Origin: Allobogoriella deserti
GTDB lineage: Bacteria; Actinomycetota; Actinomycetes; Actinomycetales; Actinomycetaceae
Assembly (NCBI RefSeq): GCF_042680605.1
Contig: NZ_JBHUEE010000004.1
Span: 248,001 to 312,000, forward strand
DNA length: 64,000 nt
Direction of reading: 5' to 3'
Part shown: piece by piece, positions 1 through 9,227 of the stretch
Position numbering within the stretch: position 1 is the stretch's first letter
Layout: each line of letters begins with the position of its first letter
The notes under the pieces: generated by a model
What the model saw: the letters and a program-made list of their open reading frames with translations, nothing else
What the model was told of the DNA's origin: nothing
Databases searched by the model: none
Program-made: the position numbers and the translations under genes

Positions 1-1
1 C

Positions 2-457
2 AGGGAGCGCACGCCGCGGCACGCACCGGCCCTGGGCGCGGACCGTGGGCTGCTGTCCGAGGCGGCCGCACTGCTCGAGGACCTCCCGCGCGAGGCGAGG
101 CCGAGGCCGGTGCACGGCGACGCCAATCCCGGCAATCTGCTCGCCGACGACGCCACCGGTACCCGCCGGTGGGTGGCCATCGACCCGAAGCCGATGCTCG
201 GCGACCCGGCCTACGATCCGGCTCCGCTCCTGTCTCAGGTCGACGATCCCTTCCGGAGCGAGGACGCCACCACGCTGCTGCGTCGCCGCACCCGTGTGGT
301 GGCCGCGACGACGGGCTTGGACGCCGGACGGGTGGCCGCCTGGGCGATGGCCCGGGCCGCCGAGTCGGCGCTGTGGCGTGCGGACAAGCTCGGCGACCCC
401 GACGGCGCGGGTGCCGAGTTGGCGCAGGCGCGCGCCTGGTCGCGCCTCGCGGTGTGA
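2..457 (+). CDS. Aminoglycoside/hydroxyurea kinase-like protein, C-terminal part (cut by window edge)
   Basis: The frame is open from base 2, so the start lies outside the window. About 151 residues are visible. They hold the kinase catalytic loop VHGDANPGNLL near visible residue 37 and the metal-binding segment AIDPKPMLGDPAYDPAPLL, both typical of the streptomycin 6-kinase / hydroxyurea kinase family (APH(6)/Hur). That family transfers phosphate from ATP to a hydroxyl of an aminoglycoside or a related small molecule. Many chromosomal members have no proven resistance role, so the substrate is open. The next gene begins 29 bp downstream on the same strand. Confidence 0.85.
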   Translation, partial: RERTPRHAPALGADRGLLSEAAALLEDLPREARPRPVHGDANPGNLLADDATGTRRWVAIDPKPMLGDPAYDPAPLLSQVDDPFRSEDATTLLRRRTRVVAATTGLDAGRVAAWAMARAAESALWRADKLGDPDGAGAELAQARAWSRLAV

Positions 458-486
458 TCGGCCTCCGTGCGGCAGACTGAGCGGCG

Positions 487-1863
487 ATGGCAGAGGAGCG
501 CGAACCCAGGCGGCTGCTCGGGCGGGTGAGCCGGATGGGCCGGCGTGTCCGCCAACGGGTCCGCCCCGTGCGGCCGACCGCTGTCGACCAGATCATCTCC
601 CCGGCGAGCGTGGTGACCGCACACACTGTCGGTGCGGACGAGCCGGGCGGCAGCCGCGTGCGTCCGTCCAGCGCATCCCGCCTGAGCGTGCGCCGGCTCC
701 CGGACCGGGCCGTCCGCGCCGACGGGGCAGGCGACGGCGTCCCCCGCTGGATCCGCACCTACGGAACCGCGGCGTGGCTGCTCATCGGCATCGTCATCGT
801 CGTGGGCATGGTCGTCTTCGCCACGGCCCGGATCCAGATGGTCTTCACCGCGGTGTTCCTGGCGTTGGTGATCACCTCCGTCCTCTACCCGGTGGTCAGC
901 GGCCTGGCGCGATGGATGCCGCGACCGCTCGCCGTGCTCATCTCGTTGCTCGGCTCCTTCCTCGTCATCGCCGGCCTGCTCACGTACGTGGTCTCCTCGG
1001 TGATCGGGCAGTGGGCCGATCTCGCCGATCGGTTCCAGGACGGCATCCAGCAGATCCTCGACTTCCTCGAGAGTGGACCGCTGCCGTTCCACATCACGCA
1101 GGCTGAGATCTACGAGGGCATCAACAACGCCGTCAGCGAGGCCACCTCCTACGTCCAGGAGAACGCCGGCGACCTCGCCAGTCAGGTGGTCACCAACGCC
1201 GGCGCCGTGACGATCGTGTTCATGATCCTGGCGCTGAGCCTGTTCCTGACCGTGTTCTTCCTCGCCCGCGGCGAGTGGATGTGGCTGTGGTTCCTCAACC
1301 AGCTTCCCGCCCGCAACCGGACCAAGACCCACCTCGCGGCCACCGCCGGCTGGTACACGTTCTCCGGCTACGCGCGCGGAACGGCCATCGTGGCCTTCGC
1401 CGACGGTGTCATGGCGTTCGTGCTGCTGACGATCGTCGGCGTCCCGCTGGCGGCCCCGCTCGCCGTGCTGGTGTTCATCGGCGCATTCATCCCGCTCATC
1501 GGTGCGCCGCTGGCGATGATCATCGCCGGTGTGGTCGCGCTCGCGGCCGGCGGCTTCGTCGACTTCGTGATCGTGGTGCTGGGCATCGCACTCATCGGCC
1601 AGATCGAGGGGCACATCCTGCAACCGCTGGTCATGGGCCGGCAGGTGTCCCTGCACCCGGTCGTCGTCGCCGTCGGCGTCACAGCCGGGACGTTCCTCGC
1701 GGGGTTGCTCGGGGCGATCATCGCCATCCCGATCCTCGCGGTCAGCTGGGCGGTCTACTCCGCGATCCGTCAGACAGATCCGCCGCTCGAACGGCTGCCC
1801 GAGGTCAGGAACGCGGCGCGCGAGGCTGTCGAGCGCACGAACTCCGCCACGCCCGAGCCGTGA
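487..1863 (+). CDS. AI-2E family transporter
   Basis: This 458-residue membrane protein belongs to the AI-2E/TqsA/PerM family of exporters and cation/proton antiporters. Residues 1-90 form a basic, Arg-rich cytoplasmic extension (for example GRVSRMGRRVRQRV). After it come paired N-terminal membrane helices, a soluble linker with an ADRFQDGIQQILDFL segment, and a C-terminal helical bundle with the family-like stretch FIGAFIPLIGAPLAMI followed by GQIEGHILQPLVMGR. Length and order fit the family apart from the long N-terminus. The substrate cannot be read from sequence: the family name reflects one member, and most homologues do not move autoinducer-2. The gene ends 3 bp before the convergent mmsA stop. 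Confidence 0.88.
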   Translation: MAEEREPRRLLGRVSRMGRRVRQRVRPVRPTAVDQIISPASVVTAHTVGADEPGGSRVRPSSASRLSVRRLPDRAVRADGAGDGVPRWIRTYGTAAWLLIGIVIVVGMVVFATARIQMVFTAVFLALVITSVLYPVVSGLARWMPRPLAVLISLLGSFLVIAGLLTYVVSSVIGQWADLADRFQDGIQQILDFLESGPLPFHITQAEIYEGINNAVSEATSYVQENAGDLASQVVTNAGAVTIVFMILALSLFLTVFFLARGEWMWLWFLNQLPARNRTKTHLAATAGWYTFSGYARGTAIVAFADGVMAFVLLTIVGVPLAAPLAVLVFIGAFIPLIGAPLAMIIAGVVALAAGGFVDFVIVVLGIALIGQIEGHILQPLVMGRQVSLHPVVVAVGVTAGTFLAGLLGAIIAIPILAVSWAVYSAIRQTDPPLERLPEVRNAAREAVERTNSATPEP

Positions 1864-1866
1864 GCG

Positions 1867-3375
1867 TCAGCGGTTCTGCGGGAAGCCGAGGTTCACGCCC
1901 GCGACGTCGGCCTCCGGCCATCTCGAGGTGACGACCTTCCCCCGGGTGTAGAAGTGCACACCGTCGGTGCCGTACGCGTGAGTGTCCCCGAACAGGGACT
2001 GCTTCCAGCCGCCGAAGGAGTGGTACGCGACCGGCACCGGGATCGGCACATTGATCCCCACCATGCCCACCTCGACGTCGTGCTGGAAGCGGCGGGCGGC
2101 GCCGCCGTCGCGGGTGAACAGCGCGGTGCCATTGCCGTAGGCGCCGGCGTTGACGAGGCGGAGGGCCTCGTCGTAAGTCTCGACCCGCACCACGGCGAGG
2201 ACCGGGCCGAAGATCTCGTCCCGGTAGACCGACATGTCGGTGGTGACGTGGTCCAGCAGAGTCGGCCCGAGCCAGTAGCCGCCGGAGGCGCCGTCCGGCT
2301 CGACGTCGCGCCCGTCCAGGACCACCTGCGCACCGGCCTGCCGGCCGGCGTCGATGTAGCCGGCGACCCGGTCCCGGTGTTCCTGGGTGATCAGGGGGCC
2401 CATGTCGCACCCGCGGCGGCCGTCACCCACGCGGAGCCGGGTGGTCCGCTCCGCGATCCGTTCCACCAGCGGGTCCGCGACCGGGCCGACGGCGACCACG
2501 ACGGAGATCGCCATGCACCGTTCGCCCGCCGACCCGTAGCCGGCGTTGACGGCGGCGTCGGCCGCGATATCCACGTCCGCATCGGGCAGGACCACCATAT
2601 GGTTCTTCGCACCGCCCAGGGCCTGGACACGCTTTCCCGCCGCCGTCGCGGTCCGGTACACGTGCCTGGCCACCGGGGTGGATCCCACGAAGGAGACCGC
2701 GGCCACCTCGGGCGCGTCCAGGATCGCCTCGACGGTGGTCCCGTCGCCGTTGACCACGGTGAAGACGCCGGCCGGCAGGCCCGCCTCGCGCCACAGCTCG
2801 GCCAGCCACAACGCCGCAGAGGGATCCTTCTCCGAGGGCTTGAGCACGACGGTGTTGCCGGCGGCGATCGCCACCGGGAAGAACCAGAGCGGCACCATGG
2901 CCGGGAAGTTGAACGGCGAGACGATCGCCACGGGGCCCAGCGGCTGGCGGATGGTGGTGACGTCGATGTCGGTGGAGGCGTCCTCGGACATGGCGCCCTT
3001 GAGCAGGTGGCCGGCGCCGCAGGCGAACTCGACGACCTCGAGCCCGCGGGTGATCTCGCCGAGCGCGTCGGAAAGCACCTTGCCGTGCTCGGCGGTGATG
3101 ATCGCCGCGAGCTCGTCCTTGCGGGCGTTGAGCAGCTCCCGGAACCGGAACAGGATCTGGGTGCGCCGCGCCAGCGAGGTGTCGCGCCAGCCGGGGAAGG
3201 CGCGCGCCGCCGAGGCGACCGCGGACGCCACGTCCTCCTCGGAGGCGAGCGGGACGGTGGCGATGACCTCGCCGGTCGCCGGGTCGTGCACGGGTGCGGT
3301 GCGCCCGGAACGTCCGGCGGCCGGCTCCCCGCCGATCCAGTGGGTCAGGGTCGGGACTGAGGTCTGCGTGGTCAT
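1867..3375 (-). CDS. mmsA: CoA-acylating methylmalonate-/malonate-semialdehyde dehydrogenase
   Basis: The 502-residue protein oxidises methylmalonate or malonate semialdehyde with NAD+ and CoA, giving propionyl-CoA or acetyl-CoA plus CO2. It has the aldehyde dehydrogenase fold: cofactor segment GNTVVLKPSEKDPS (about 173-186), SFVGSTPVARHVY (about 228-240), and catalytic Cys287 in GSAGERCMA. The RxPxGPVAIVSPFNFP stretch is typical of the MmsA subgroup. The ATG at 3375 is preceded by GAAGGA. It is the last gene of a four-gene minus-strand operon and starts 12 bp after the enolase stop. Next to an enolase and a beta-hydroxyacid dehydrogenase, malonate semialdehyde from a sugar acid is as likely a substrate as the valine intermediate. 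Confidence 0.9.
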   Translation of the reverse strand: MTTQTSVPTLTHWIGGEPAAGRSGRTAPVHDPATGEVIATVPLASEEDVASAVASAARAFPGWRDTSLARRTQILFRFRELLNARKDELAAIITAEHGKVLSDALGEITRGLEVVEFACGAGHLLKGAMSEDASTDIDVTTIRQPLGPVAIVSPFNFPAMVPLWFFPVAIAAGNTVVLKPSEKDPSAALWLAELWREAGLPAGVFTVVNGDGTTVEAILDAPEVAAVSFVGSTPVARHVYRTATAAGKRVQALGGAKNHMVVLPDADVDIAADAAVNAGYGSAGERCMAISVVVAVGPVADPLVERIAERTTRLRVGDGRRGCDMGPLITQEHRDRVAGYIDAGRQAGAQVVLDGRDVEPDGASGGYWLGPTLLDHVTTDMSVYRDEIFGPVLAVVRVETYDEALRLVNAGAYGNGTALFTRDGGAARRFQHDVEVGMVGINVPIPVPVAYHSFGGWKQSLFGDTHAYGTDGVHFYTRGKVVTSRWPEADVAGVNLGFPQNR

Positions 3376-3387
3376 GGTGTCCTTCGG

Positions 3388-4470
3388 CTATCGAGTGGTC
3401 GTCAGGTCGGCGTCGCGCAGGAAGCCGGGGTCGAGTTCGATCCCCCAGCCGGGAGCGGTCGGGACCGCGACGCTGCCGTCGCGGACCTCGAGCACGGGAC
3501 CGTAGATCCCGTCCGTCCACGAGGTCGTCTCGATGCTCCACTCCTGTCGCTGGAAGCAGGCGGGCATCGCGGCCGCCAGGTGCACGGAGAAGACCTGCAG
3601 CAGGGAGTCGTTCGCGCAGTGGAGCGTGCACGGCATGCCGGCGGCCTCGGCGAGTGTGGCCACCTTGCGGGCACGGGAGAGGCCGCCGATATAGCCGATG
3701 TCGGGTTGGACGACGTCGACCGTGTGCACCAGCTCGATGTACCGGGCCAGGGAATGGTCCTGCTCGCCCCCGGCCACCGGGATGTCGAGTGCCGCGGCCA
3801 CCTGACCGGTGGAGCGGACGTCCTCGAACGGGCACGGCTCCTCGAAGTGCGCGTACCCGTGGTGCTCGAGCAGCCGGCCGACGGTGACCGCCGCCGCGGC
3901 GGTGTACCCGCCGTTGGCGTCGGCCGCGATGTCCACCGCATCGCCCAGGTGGCGCCGAGCGAGCGGGACCAGCGTCTCGGTACGCCCGGGGGCGGCATCA
4001 CCGTCGCGGCCCATGGCCTCTCCGATCCGCAGCTTCACGCCGCCGTAGCCGTGCTCATCCACGGCGGAGGCGAGACGGTCCACCTCCTCACCCGGCGTCG
4101 TCGAGCGCAGCATGGACGAGCCGTACACCGGAACCTCCGTGCGGGCGATACCGCCGAGGAGACCGGCCACCGGCCGCCCGGTGACCTTCCCGAGCACGTC
4201 CCACAAGGCGGTGTCGATCCCGGCGACGGCGCGGTGCAGGAAGCCCCCGGAGAACTTGTAGTGGCGCCGCAAACAGGCGTCCACGAGCACCTCGACGTCC
4301 CACGGGTCCCGCCCGAGGAACATCGGAGCGACCATGGTGTGCAGCACGTGTGCGGTGATCGCCGCCTCGTACGGTGCACTCTGCCCGATGCCGGTCACAC
4401 CGTCATCGGTGCGCACCCGGACGACGGCGACCTTGTCGCGTACCAGCGTCTCGACGGCCTCGATCCTCAC
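3388..4470 (-). CDS. Enolase-superfamily (mandelate racemase/muconate lactonizing) enzyme, probable sugar-acid dehydratase
   Basis: The 360-residue protein abstracts a proton alpha to a carboxylate at a Mg2+ site. Family residues are visible: basic K146-L-R148, metal ligands D184 (ADANGG), E210 or E211 (FEEPCPFED) and E236 (GGEQD), and a second base as the D257-H284 dyad (VVQPDIGYIGG, LHCAND). KxR plus an Asp-His dyad resembles the mandelate racemase subgroup, which includes acid-sugar dehydratases. I chose the GTG at 4470 because its GTGA overlaps the TGA of the upstream gene and the family N-terminus VRIEAVETLV begins there. Substrate specificity is not readable. The neighbouring glycoside-hydrolase-like protein and sugar importer point to a carbohydrate-derived acid. 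Confidence 0.87.
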   Translation of the reverse strand: MRIEAVETLVRDKVAVVRVRTDDGVTGIGQSAPYEAAITAHVLHTMVAPMFLGRDPWDVEVLVDACLRRHYKFSGGFLHRAVAGIDTALWDVLGKVTGRPVAGLLGGIARTEVPVYGSSMLRSTTPGEEVDRLASAVDEHGYGGVKLRIGEAMGRDGDAAPGRTETLVPLARRHLGDAVDIAADANGGYTAAAAVTVGRLLEHHGYAHFEEPCPFEDVRSTGQVAAALDIPVAGGEQDHSLARYIELVHTVDVVQPDIGYIGGLSRARKVATLAEAAGMPCTLHCANDSLLQVFSVHLAAAMPACFQRQEWSIETTSWTDGIYGPVLEVRDGSVAVPTAPGWGIELDPGFLRDADLTTTR

Positions 4471-7031
4471 GCCGGCCGCCCCTCCGCCCGCAGCACCAGG
4501 TACGGCTGGTTGCTGAGGATCTCGTCGAAGCCAGGCACGATCCACGCGTCCCCGTGCGCGCCGTGCACGGTGACATAGAGCTCGAGCGGATAGACCGACT
4601 GGGTGTACTCCTCCGGGACAGTGCCGGTGTGGGTGCGTCCGGCGGCACTCGTCGGCGCCGTCGTCCACTCCTCGCCCTGGTTGAGGGGACGGTAATGCAG
4701 GTCGACCCGGCAGTCGAGGTCGGCCGGGACGGTGACCCGGACACGGACGGCCTCGCCGCGGACGTAGTCGGCCGGCACGTCGACCGCCACCTGCGGGCGA
4801 CGGGTCGGCACGGCCGGCAGGGTGCGGTCGTCGTGGCCGGAGTCCGGGAGCTGCGCGAGCTCCTCCCGCAACTCGGCGAGGTCGTCCTCGATCGCGGGCA
4901 GGCGATCGGCCCAGTGGCCGCGTTCGGAGATCCGGTCTCCGAAGGCCAGATCAGGGGCATAGGTCCCGGTGGTGAGGTCCACGACCGCCGCGAACGCGTC
5001 ACGGGCCCGGGTGTAGTGCCCGACGGCGTCGTGGAGGTGAGCGGCCGACCGGGTGCGCAGGTGGAGCGCATAGGCGAGACCGGCCCGGGTCTTCTCGGCG
5101 TAGAACGTGGCCAGCCGGCTCTGCACGGTGATGTCCAGGCTCGCGCGGCGGAACTGCGCGTCACCGTCCGCGGCGCGCGCCGTGGCGGCCGCGAGGTGCT
5201 GGTCGGCACACTCGGCCAGGCCGTCCAGCCACTGGGCGACCTCGAGCGGGGTGTACTTGCCGGAGCGTCGTCCTTCCACCACCTCGTCGGCGAACGCGTC
5301 GATGCTGGCGAACATCTCGGGGTCGAACGGGCTGACCGCACCGACCGTCCCCGGCTCGGGGGTGTCGAACGCGTAGTGCGCGGAACGGCCGGAGCGCGCC
5401 AGCGGCATGTTCACGTACATCTCGGGCCAGTAGAAGTTGTTCGAGGCGCTCGGCGAGTGGTACGTGGTGACCAGCGGCAGGACCTTGCTCGCGGCGGACA
5501 GCGCAGCGCCGACGTCGCGCCCCGCGGCCCCGTAGGTACGGTCCAGGTCCCGGGCAGTCCCTGCCCGGTCGTCCGGGTCCGGGTCGTAGAGCAGCCGCCC
5601 CCACAACCGATAGGTGCGGGCGTACTTGGTCCACGGGTCGCCGGGCGTGCGCAGGTCGGAGCCGACGTACGGCTGGCGGCCGCCGTAGGTCCCGGTGGTC
5701 TTGCGTCCGAGGAACGACAGCGGTTCACACAGTTCCACCCCTGCTCCGCCGATCGCCGCCGTGGAGCGGGCGATGCCGGCCACCTGGTCCGGGTCCGCCC
5801 AGAGCAGGACGCGTTGGGTGCCGGGCCAGACGCGGAAGACGAGGTCGAAGTCGCGGTCGTCGCGGAGGAAGTCGCCGTAGCCGTAGCGGGTGAAGCGCCG
5901 GGCGCCGCGGGTGACACCGCTGAGGCCTTCGCGCTCGGGCTTGGCGTACTCCATCTCCCGTACCGCGGCCTGGTGGTAGGGCAGGCCGAGGTGTTCGGCC
6001 CAGTACTTCGCCGAGACGACGAACCGGCCCGCCCGTGCGCGCGCGGCGTCGAGGATCCGGGCGTCCACGCCCTTGGAGTGCATGTCGAGCTCGATCGGCC
6101 GCCCGACGTCGGACAGGCCCTGCAGCACGACCGACCAGAACTCGTGGGTGGGCTCGTGCACGCCACCCTCGTAGTGGACGCGCACGGTCACGCCGTCGAT
6201 GTCCGGGCACGCGGTCAATACCTCGCGCAGGGCGGCGCGGCAGTACTCGGCGTGCGTCTGCGGGGTCAGGCCTTCGACGGGATAGCGCTCGCGCGGGCTC
6301 TCCGGGAACGCGTAGGCGTGGTTCCACAGACCGAGCTGGAAGTGCAGACCGCGCCGGTGCGCCGCCTGCGCGATGTACCGCAGCGATTCGAGGTTCCGGT
6401 CCCGTTCGGCATCGTCGACGCCGCGGGCACGGACGTCGAATCCCTCCGGCGCGACGAGGAAGGGATAGGCGAACGCCAGATAGTTGTCCTGGACGTCGGG
6501 ATCGTGCGAATAGTTGTACTGCATCCCGAGGGCCAGGTGGAACCGGTTGATCCGGTGCGTGGCCAGGTGAGTGAGGTACTCGTCCCAGAACTCCCGGTCA
6601 TGGAACCAGGACAGATCCTGCACGTCGCTCGTCAGGGTGCGCAGCACCCCGCGCACGCGGGTGGCCGGAGCATGGGTACCGGGCCGGACATCGCGAAGTG
6701 CCGCCACCGGGTCGTCGGCGTGCTCGGCGGTGTCCGCGAGCTCGAGGACGCCGTAGAGGAGACCGCGTGGGTCGGCGCCCGTCACAGTCAGCGTCCCGTC
6801 GGCGGCGCGGTCGAGGCCGAACGACTCCGGCTCACTCGGAGCCTCGCCATCGCCGCCGTCTTGCGCACCTGCCAGGCGCAGCGCGATCCCGACGTCGTCG
6901 GAGGCGACACCGGGGCCGTCGCCCACGCGCACACCCCGGGCCGTCAGCACGTCCCGTAGCCGGTCGGCGGCCCACCGCGTGACCTCGTCCAGCCGAACAT
7001 CGTCGTCGGGGAGCAGTCGGACCTCGCCCAT
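4467..7031 (-). CDS. Large glycoside-hydrolase-like protein (GH20/GH67-type N-terminal domain, alpha-glucuronidase-like barrel)
   Basis: This 854-residue protein has no signal peptide, so it should act in the cytoplasm on imported material. The first ~130 residues look like the alpha/beta domain that precedes the barrel in GH20, GH67 and GH84 enzymes (ADGTLTVTGADPRGLLYGVLELAD). A barrel-like region follows, with RGVLRTLTSDVQDLSWFHDREF, NRFHLALGMQYNY, GLHFQLGLWNHAY, VRVHYEGGVHEP and YAKPEREGLSGVTRG. Candidate catalytic acids are in HYEGGVHEP and AKPERE, which is inference. The C-terminal ~90 residues look like a beta-sandwich. The ATG at 7031 sits in a TGATG overlap with the upstream gene. I do not recognise a characterised member, so the assignment stays at fold level. 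Confidence 0.6.
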   Translation of the reverse strand: MGEVRLLPDDDVRLDEVTRWAADRLRDVLTARGVRVGDGPGVASDDVGIALRLAGAQDGGDGEAPSEPESFGLDRAADGTLTVTGADPRGLLYGVLELADTAEHADDPVAALRDVRPGTHAPATRVRGVLRTLTSDVQDLSWFHDREFWDEYLTHLATHRINRFHLALGMQYNYSHDPDVQDNYLAFAYPFLVAPEGFDVRARGVDDAERDRNLESLRYIAQAAHRRGLHFQLGLWNHAYAFPESPRERYPVEGLTPQTHAEYCRAALREVLTACPDIDGVTVRVHYEGGVHEPTHEFWSVVLQGLSDVGRPIELDMHSKGVDARILDAARARAGRFVVSAKYWAEHLGLPYHQAAVREMEYAKPEREGLSGVTRGARRFTRYGYGDFLRDDRDFDLVFRVWPGTQRVLLWADPDQVAGIARSTAAIGGAGVELCEPLSFLGRKTTGTYGGRQPYVGSDLRTPGDPWTKYARTYRLWGRLLYDPDPDDRAGTARDLDRTYGAAGRDVGAALSAASKVLPLVTTYHSPSASNNFYWPEMYVNMPLARSGRSAHYAFDTPEPGTVGAVSPFDPEMFASIDAFADEVVEGRRSGKYTPLEVAQWLDGLAECADQHLAAATARAADGDAQFRRASLDITVQSRLATFYAEKTRAGLAYALHLRTRSAAHLHDAVGHYTRARDAFAAVVDLTTGTYAPDLAFGDRISERGHWADRLPAIEDDLAELREELAQLPDSGHDDRTLPAVPTRRPQVAVDVPADYVRGEAVRVRVTVPADLDCRVDLHYRPLNQGEEWTTAPTSAAGRTHTGTVPEEYTQSVYPLELYVTVHGAHGDAWIVPGFDEILSNQPYLVLRAEGRPA

Positions 7032-7921
7032 CAACGCTCCTGCCCCACGAGCTCGATGAGCGAGGAGCAGTCGCGCGGGCCGGCGCCACGCTCGGCGTGG
7101 TCGGTGAACAGCGCGCGCACCGTGCGGGCGGCGTCGAGCGGCGCGCCCACGGAGTCGGCGGCTTCGCACGCCAGTCGGAGGTCCTTGAGCATGAGGTCCG
7201 TCGAGAAGCCCGGCCGGAAGTCGTTGCTGGCCGGTGCACTGGCCACGAGGTCCGGTACCGGGGTCCAGTTCCGCAGTGCCCAGCAGTCCCCGGTGGAGGT
7301 GGTGGCGATGTCGTAGAACACCGCGGCGTCCAGTCCGAGGCGGCCGGCGAGGGTGAAGGCCTCGCAGACCCCTGTCAGTGAGATGCCCAGCAGCATGTTG
7401 TTGACGATCTTCGCCGCGGCCCCGGCGCCGGGTCCGCCGGCGTGGACGGCCCGGGCTCCCATCGCGAGCAGGGCCGGCTCGGCCTCGGCGAGGACGCCCG
7501 GGTCGCCGCCGACCATGAAGGTCAGCGTGCCGGCCTGGGCGCCGGTCATTCCGCCGGAGACCGGCGCGTCGAGATACCGGTGTCCGGCCGCGGCCGCCGC
7601 CTCGTGCATCCGGCGTGCGGTGCCGACGTCGATGGTGGACGAGTCGATGACCAGGCCGCCGGACGGCAGCGCCGCCAGCGCGCCGCGACTACCGGTGAGG
7701 ACCTCCTCGACCACGCCGCCGTCCGGAAGCATGGTGAGCACGATCTCGGCCCGGCCGACGGCGTCGGTGACGTCGGACGCGATCCGCACACCGTGCGATC
7801 GCGCCCGTTCCGAGGCCTCGGTGGACGGGTCGTAGCCGGATACGTCGTGCTGCGCCTGAACCAGGTGAGCGGCCATCGGAGCCCCCATGTTTCCCAGTCC
7901 GACAACGGCGATGTTCGCCAT
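7031..7921 (-). CDS. NAD(P)-dependent beta-hydroxyacid dehydrogenase (3-hydroxyisobutyrate dehydrogenase / tartronate-semialdehyde reductase family)
   Basis: This 296-residue oxidoreductase interconverts a 3-hydroxy acid and its semialdehyde. It opens with the Rossmann motif VVGLGNMGAPMA, has the substrate-binding DAPVSGGMTGA, and carries the catalytic lysine in AAAKIVNNMLLG, in family order and at family length. The ATG at 7921 is supported by GAAGGA five bases upstream; an earlier in-frame start has no ribosome site. It is first in the operon ending with mmsA, so its product could feed the CoA-acylating dehydrogenase directly. Valine catabolism (mmsB) is the textbook role of this pair, but the enolase and glycosidase between them argue for a sugar-acid route. 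It is divergent from the LysR gene. Confidence 0.85.
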   Translation of the reverse strand: MANIAVVGLGNMGAPMAAHLVQAQHDVSGYDPSTEASERARSHGVRIASDVTDAVGRAEIVLTMLPDGGVVEEVLTGSRGALAALPSGGLVIDSSTIDVGTARRMHEAAAAAGHRYLDAPVSGGMTGAQAGTLTFMVGGDPGVLAEAEPALLAMGARAVHAGGPGAGAAAKIVNNMLLGISLTGVCEAFTLAGRLGLDAAVFYDIATTSTGDCWALRNWTPVPDLVASAPASNDFRPGFSTDLMLKDLRLACEAADSVGAPLDAARTVRALFTDHAERGAGPRDCSSLIELVGQER

Positions 7922-8109
7922 AGATCCTTCGTCTCCTCGGGCGGTGCCCTGCTGAGCACTCAGCGTCGTCGATGCTTGCCGCCTCTTACGATGTCGCGGC
8001 GCACCACCCCGCTCAACGGCCAACCTTCCACGGCTGGTGTGCGCATTTGCCCAAGCCCGCCCACCGCGGGCCGTCTCGCCCAAGTCGTGCAAGGAGGCGC
8101 CTCGATTCC

Positions 8110-9018
8110 ATGATGTCCGCAGACGATCTTCGCTACTTCCTCGCCGTCGCCCAGCGGGGGCGGCTGGTCCGGGCCGCCGCGCAGCTCGGCGTCGACCACA
8201 CCACCGTCAGCAGGCGTATCGGCGCGCTCGAACGCTCGGTCGGTCAGCGACTCTTCGACCGCACCGAAGGGGGTTGGATCCTCACCCATGCCGGTGAGGC
8301 GCTGCTCAGCCCGGCCGAGAGCGTCGACACCGCGCTGGCCGTCGCCGAGGAGCGCCTCGGGATCGACGGCGACTCGCTGACCGGCACGGTCCGCATCACC
8401 TGCCCTGACGCGTTCGGGGCGTTCCTGCTCGCGCCGGCGCTGCCGGCGCTGAACGCCCGGCATCCGGAACTCGTGGTCGAGATGGTCACCGCCACGCGGC
8501 ACCTCGACGAGGCGGTGCGGGGGTTCGACGTCGCCGTCACGCTCGAGAAGCCGTCGTCGTCGCGGTTCGCGTACCGGTTGCTGACGGACTACGTCCTGCG
8601 GCTGTACGCGACGCCGCACTATCTCGCCGCACACCCGCCGATCGAGCGGATCGAGGATCTGGGCGAACACGTGATCGTCTTCTACGTCGACCACCTGCTC
8701 AACCTGCCGGCGTTGCAGCTCCTGCAGCGACTACCGGTCCAGCCCAGGCTGCAGTCCACGAACGTGGTCGCGCAGTGGCAGGCGGCGGCGGCCGGTGCCG
8801 GTATCGCCCCGCTTCCGCAGTACATCGCCGCCCAGGATCCACGGCTCGTCCCGGTCCTGCCCGAGCTCGCCTTCCGCCGGAAGTACTGGCTGGCGCTGTC
8901 CAGCGAGCACGCACGGCTGAAGCGGGTGCGCGCCGTCATCGACCTCCTCCAGAGCCTGGTCGCCGACCGGCGGATCGATCTGCTGGGTCGGCTGGAGGAT
9001 CAGCGACCGGCCACCTGA
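8110..9018 (+). CDS. LysR-family transcriptional regulator
   Basis: The 302-residue protein has an N-terminal winged helix-turn-helix (residues ~5-65, DLRYFLAVAQRGRLVRAAAQ then DHTTVSRRIGALE) and a periplasmic-binding-protein-like effector domain starting near residue 92 (LTGTVRITCPDAFGAFLL). LysR proteins usually control a divergent neighbour. Here the 188-bp gap to the hydroxyacid dehydrogenase operon and the importer genes downstream make both likely targets. AAGGAGG at 8091-8097 precedes two adjacent ATGs at 8110 and 8113; either could be used. The effector is unknown; a sugar acid or pathway intermediate is the natural guess. Confidence 0.88.
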   Translation: MMSADDLRYFLAVAQRGRLVRAAAQLGVDHTTVSRRIGALERSVGQRLFDRTEGGWILTHAGEALLSPAESVDTALAVAEERLGIDGDSLTGTVRITCPDAFGAFLLAPALPALNARHPELVVEMVTATRHLDEAVRGFDVAVTLEKPSSSRFAYRLLTDYVLRLYATPHYLAAHPPIERIEDLGEHVIVFYVDHLLNLPALQLLQRLPVQPRLQSTNVVAQWQAAAAGAGIAPLPQYIAAQDPRLVPVLPELAFRRKYWLALSSEHARLKRVRAVIDLLQSLVADRRIDLLGRLEDQRPAT

Positions 9019-9051
9019 GGGGTTGCAAATCTGCACACAGAGTGGGCCGGA

Positions 9052-9084
9052 TTGCGCGTTGCCCACGTATGTCTCGCCGCGCAA
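9052..9084. promoter_or_regulatory. Inverted repeat upstream of the sugar importer, candidate operator
   Basis: The perfect 7-bp arms TTGCGCG (9052-9058) and CGCGCAA (9078-9084) flank a 19-base loop in the 209-bp gap between the LysR gene and the solute-binding protein. No other obvious signal is seen in this gap except the ribosome site AAGGAG at 9217-9222. It may bind the LysR protein or an unlinked repressor. In DNA this rich in GC such a repeat could arise by chance, hence the low score. Confidence 0.3.
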
Positions 9085-9227
9085 CTATTGACCTGCCCAC
9101 CGCGGCAGCCACGACGGCGCAGCCTCTGACGAGCGGCGGGGCATCACGACGCCACCGGCCGGGATGACGCGTGCCCGGCGTGGTCGGCGCGGCCCGTCAA
9201 GACCCAACCGATGACGAAGGAGTCGAG

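Noticed and set aside
4374..6959. Long plus-strand open frame opposite the glycosidase-like gene
   Set aside because: It is a shadow of the minus-strand gene, with no family motif and no ribosome site.
7922..8109. Riboswitch or attenuator in the gap before the hydroxyacid dehydrogenase operon
   Set aside because: Only short GC-rich hairpins of the kind expected by chance were seen; no conserved aptamer pattern.
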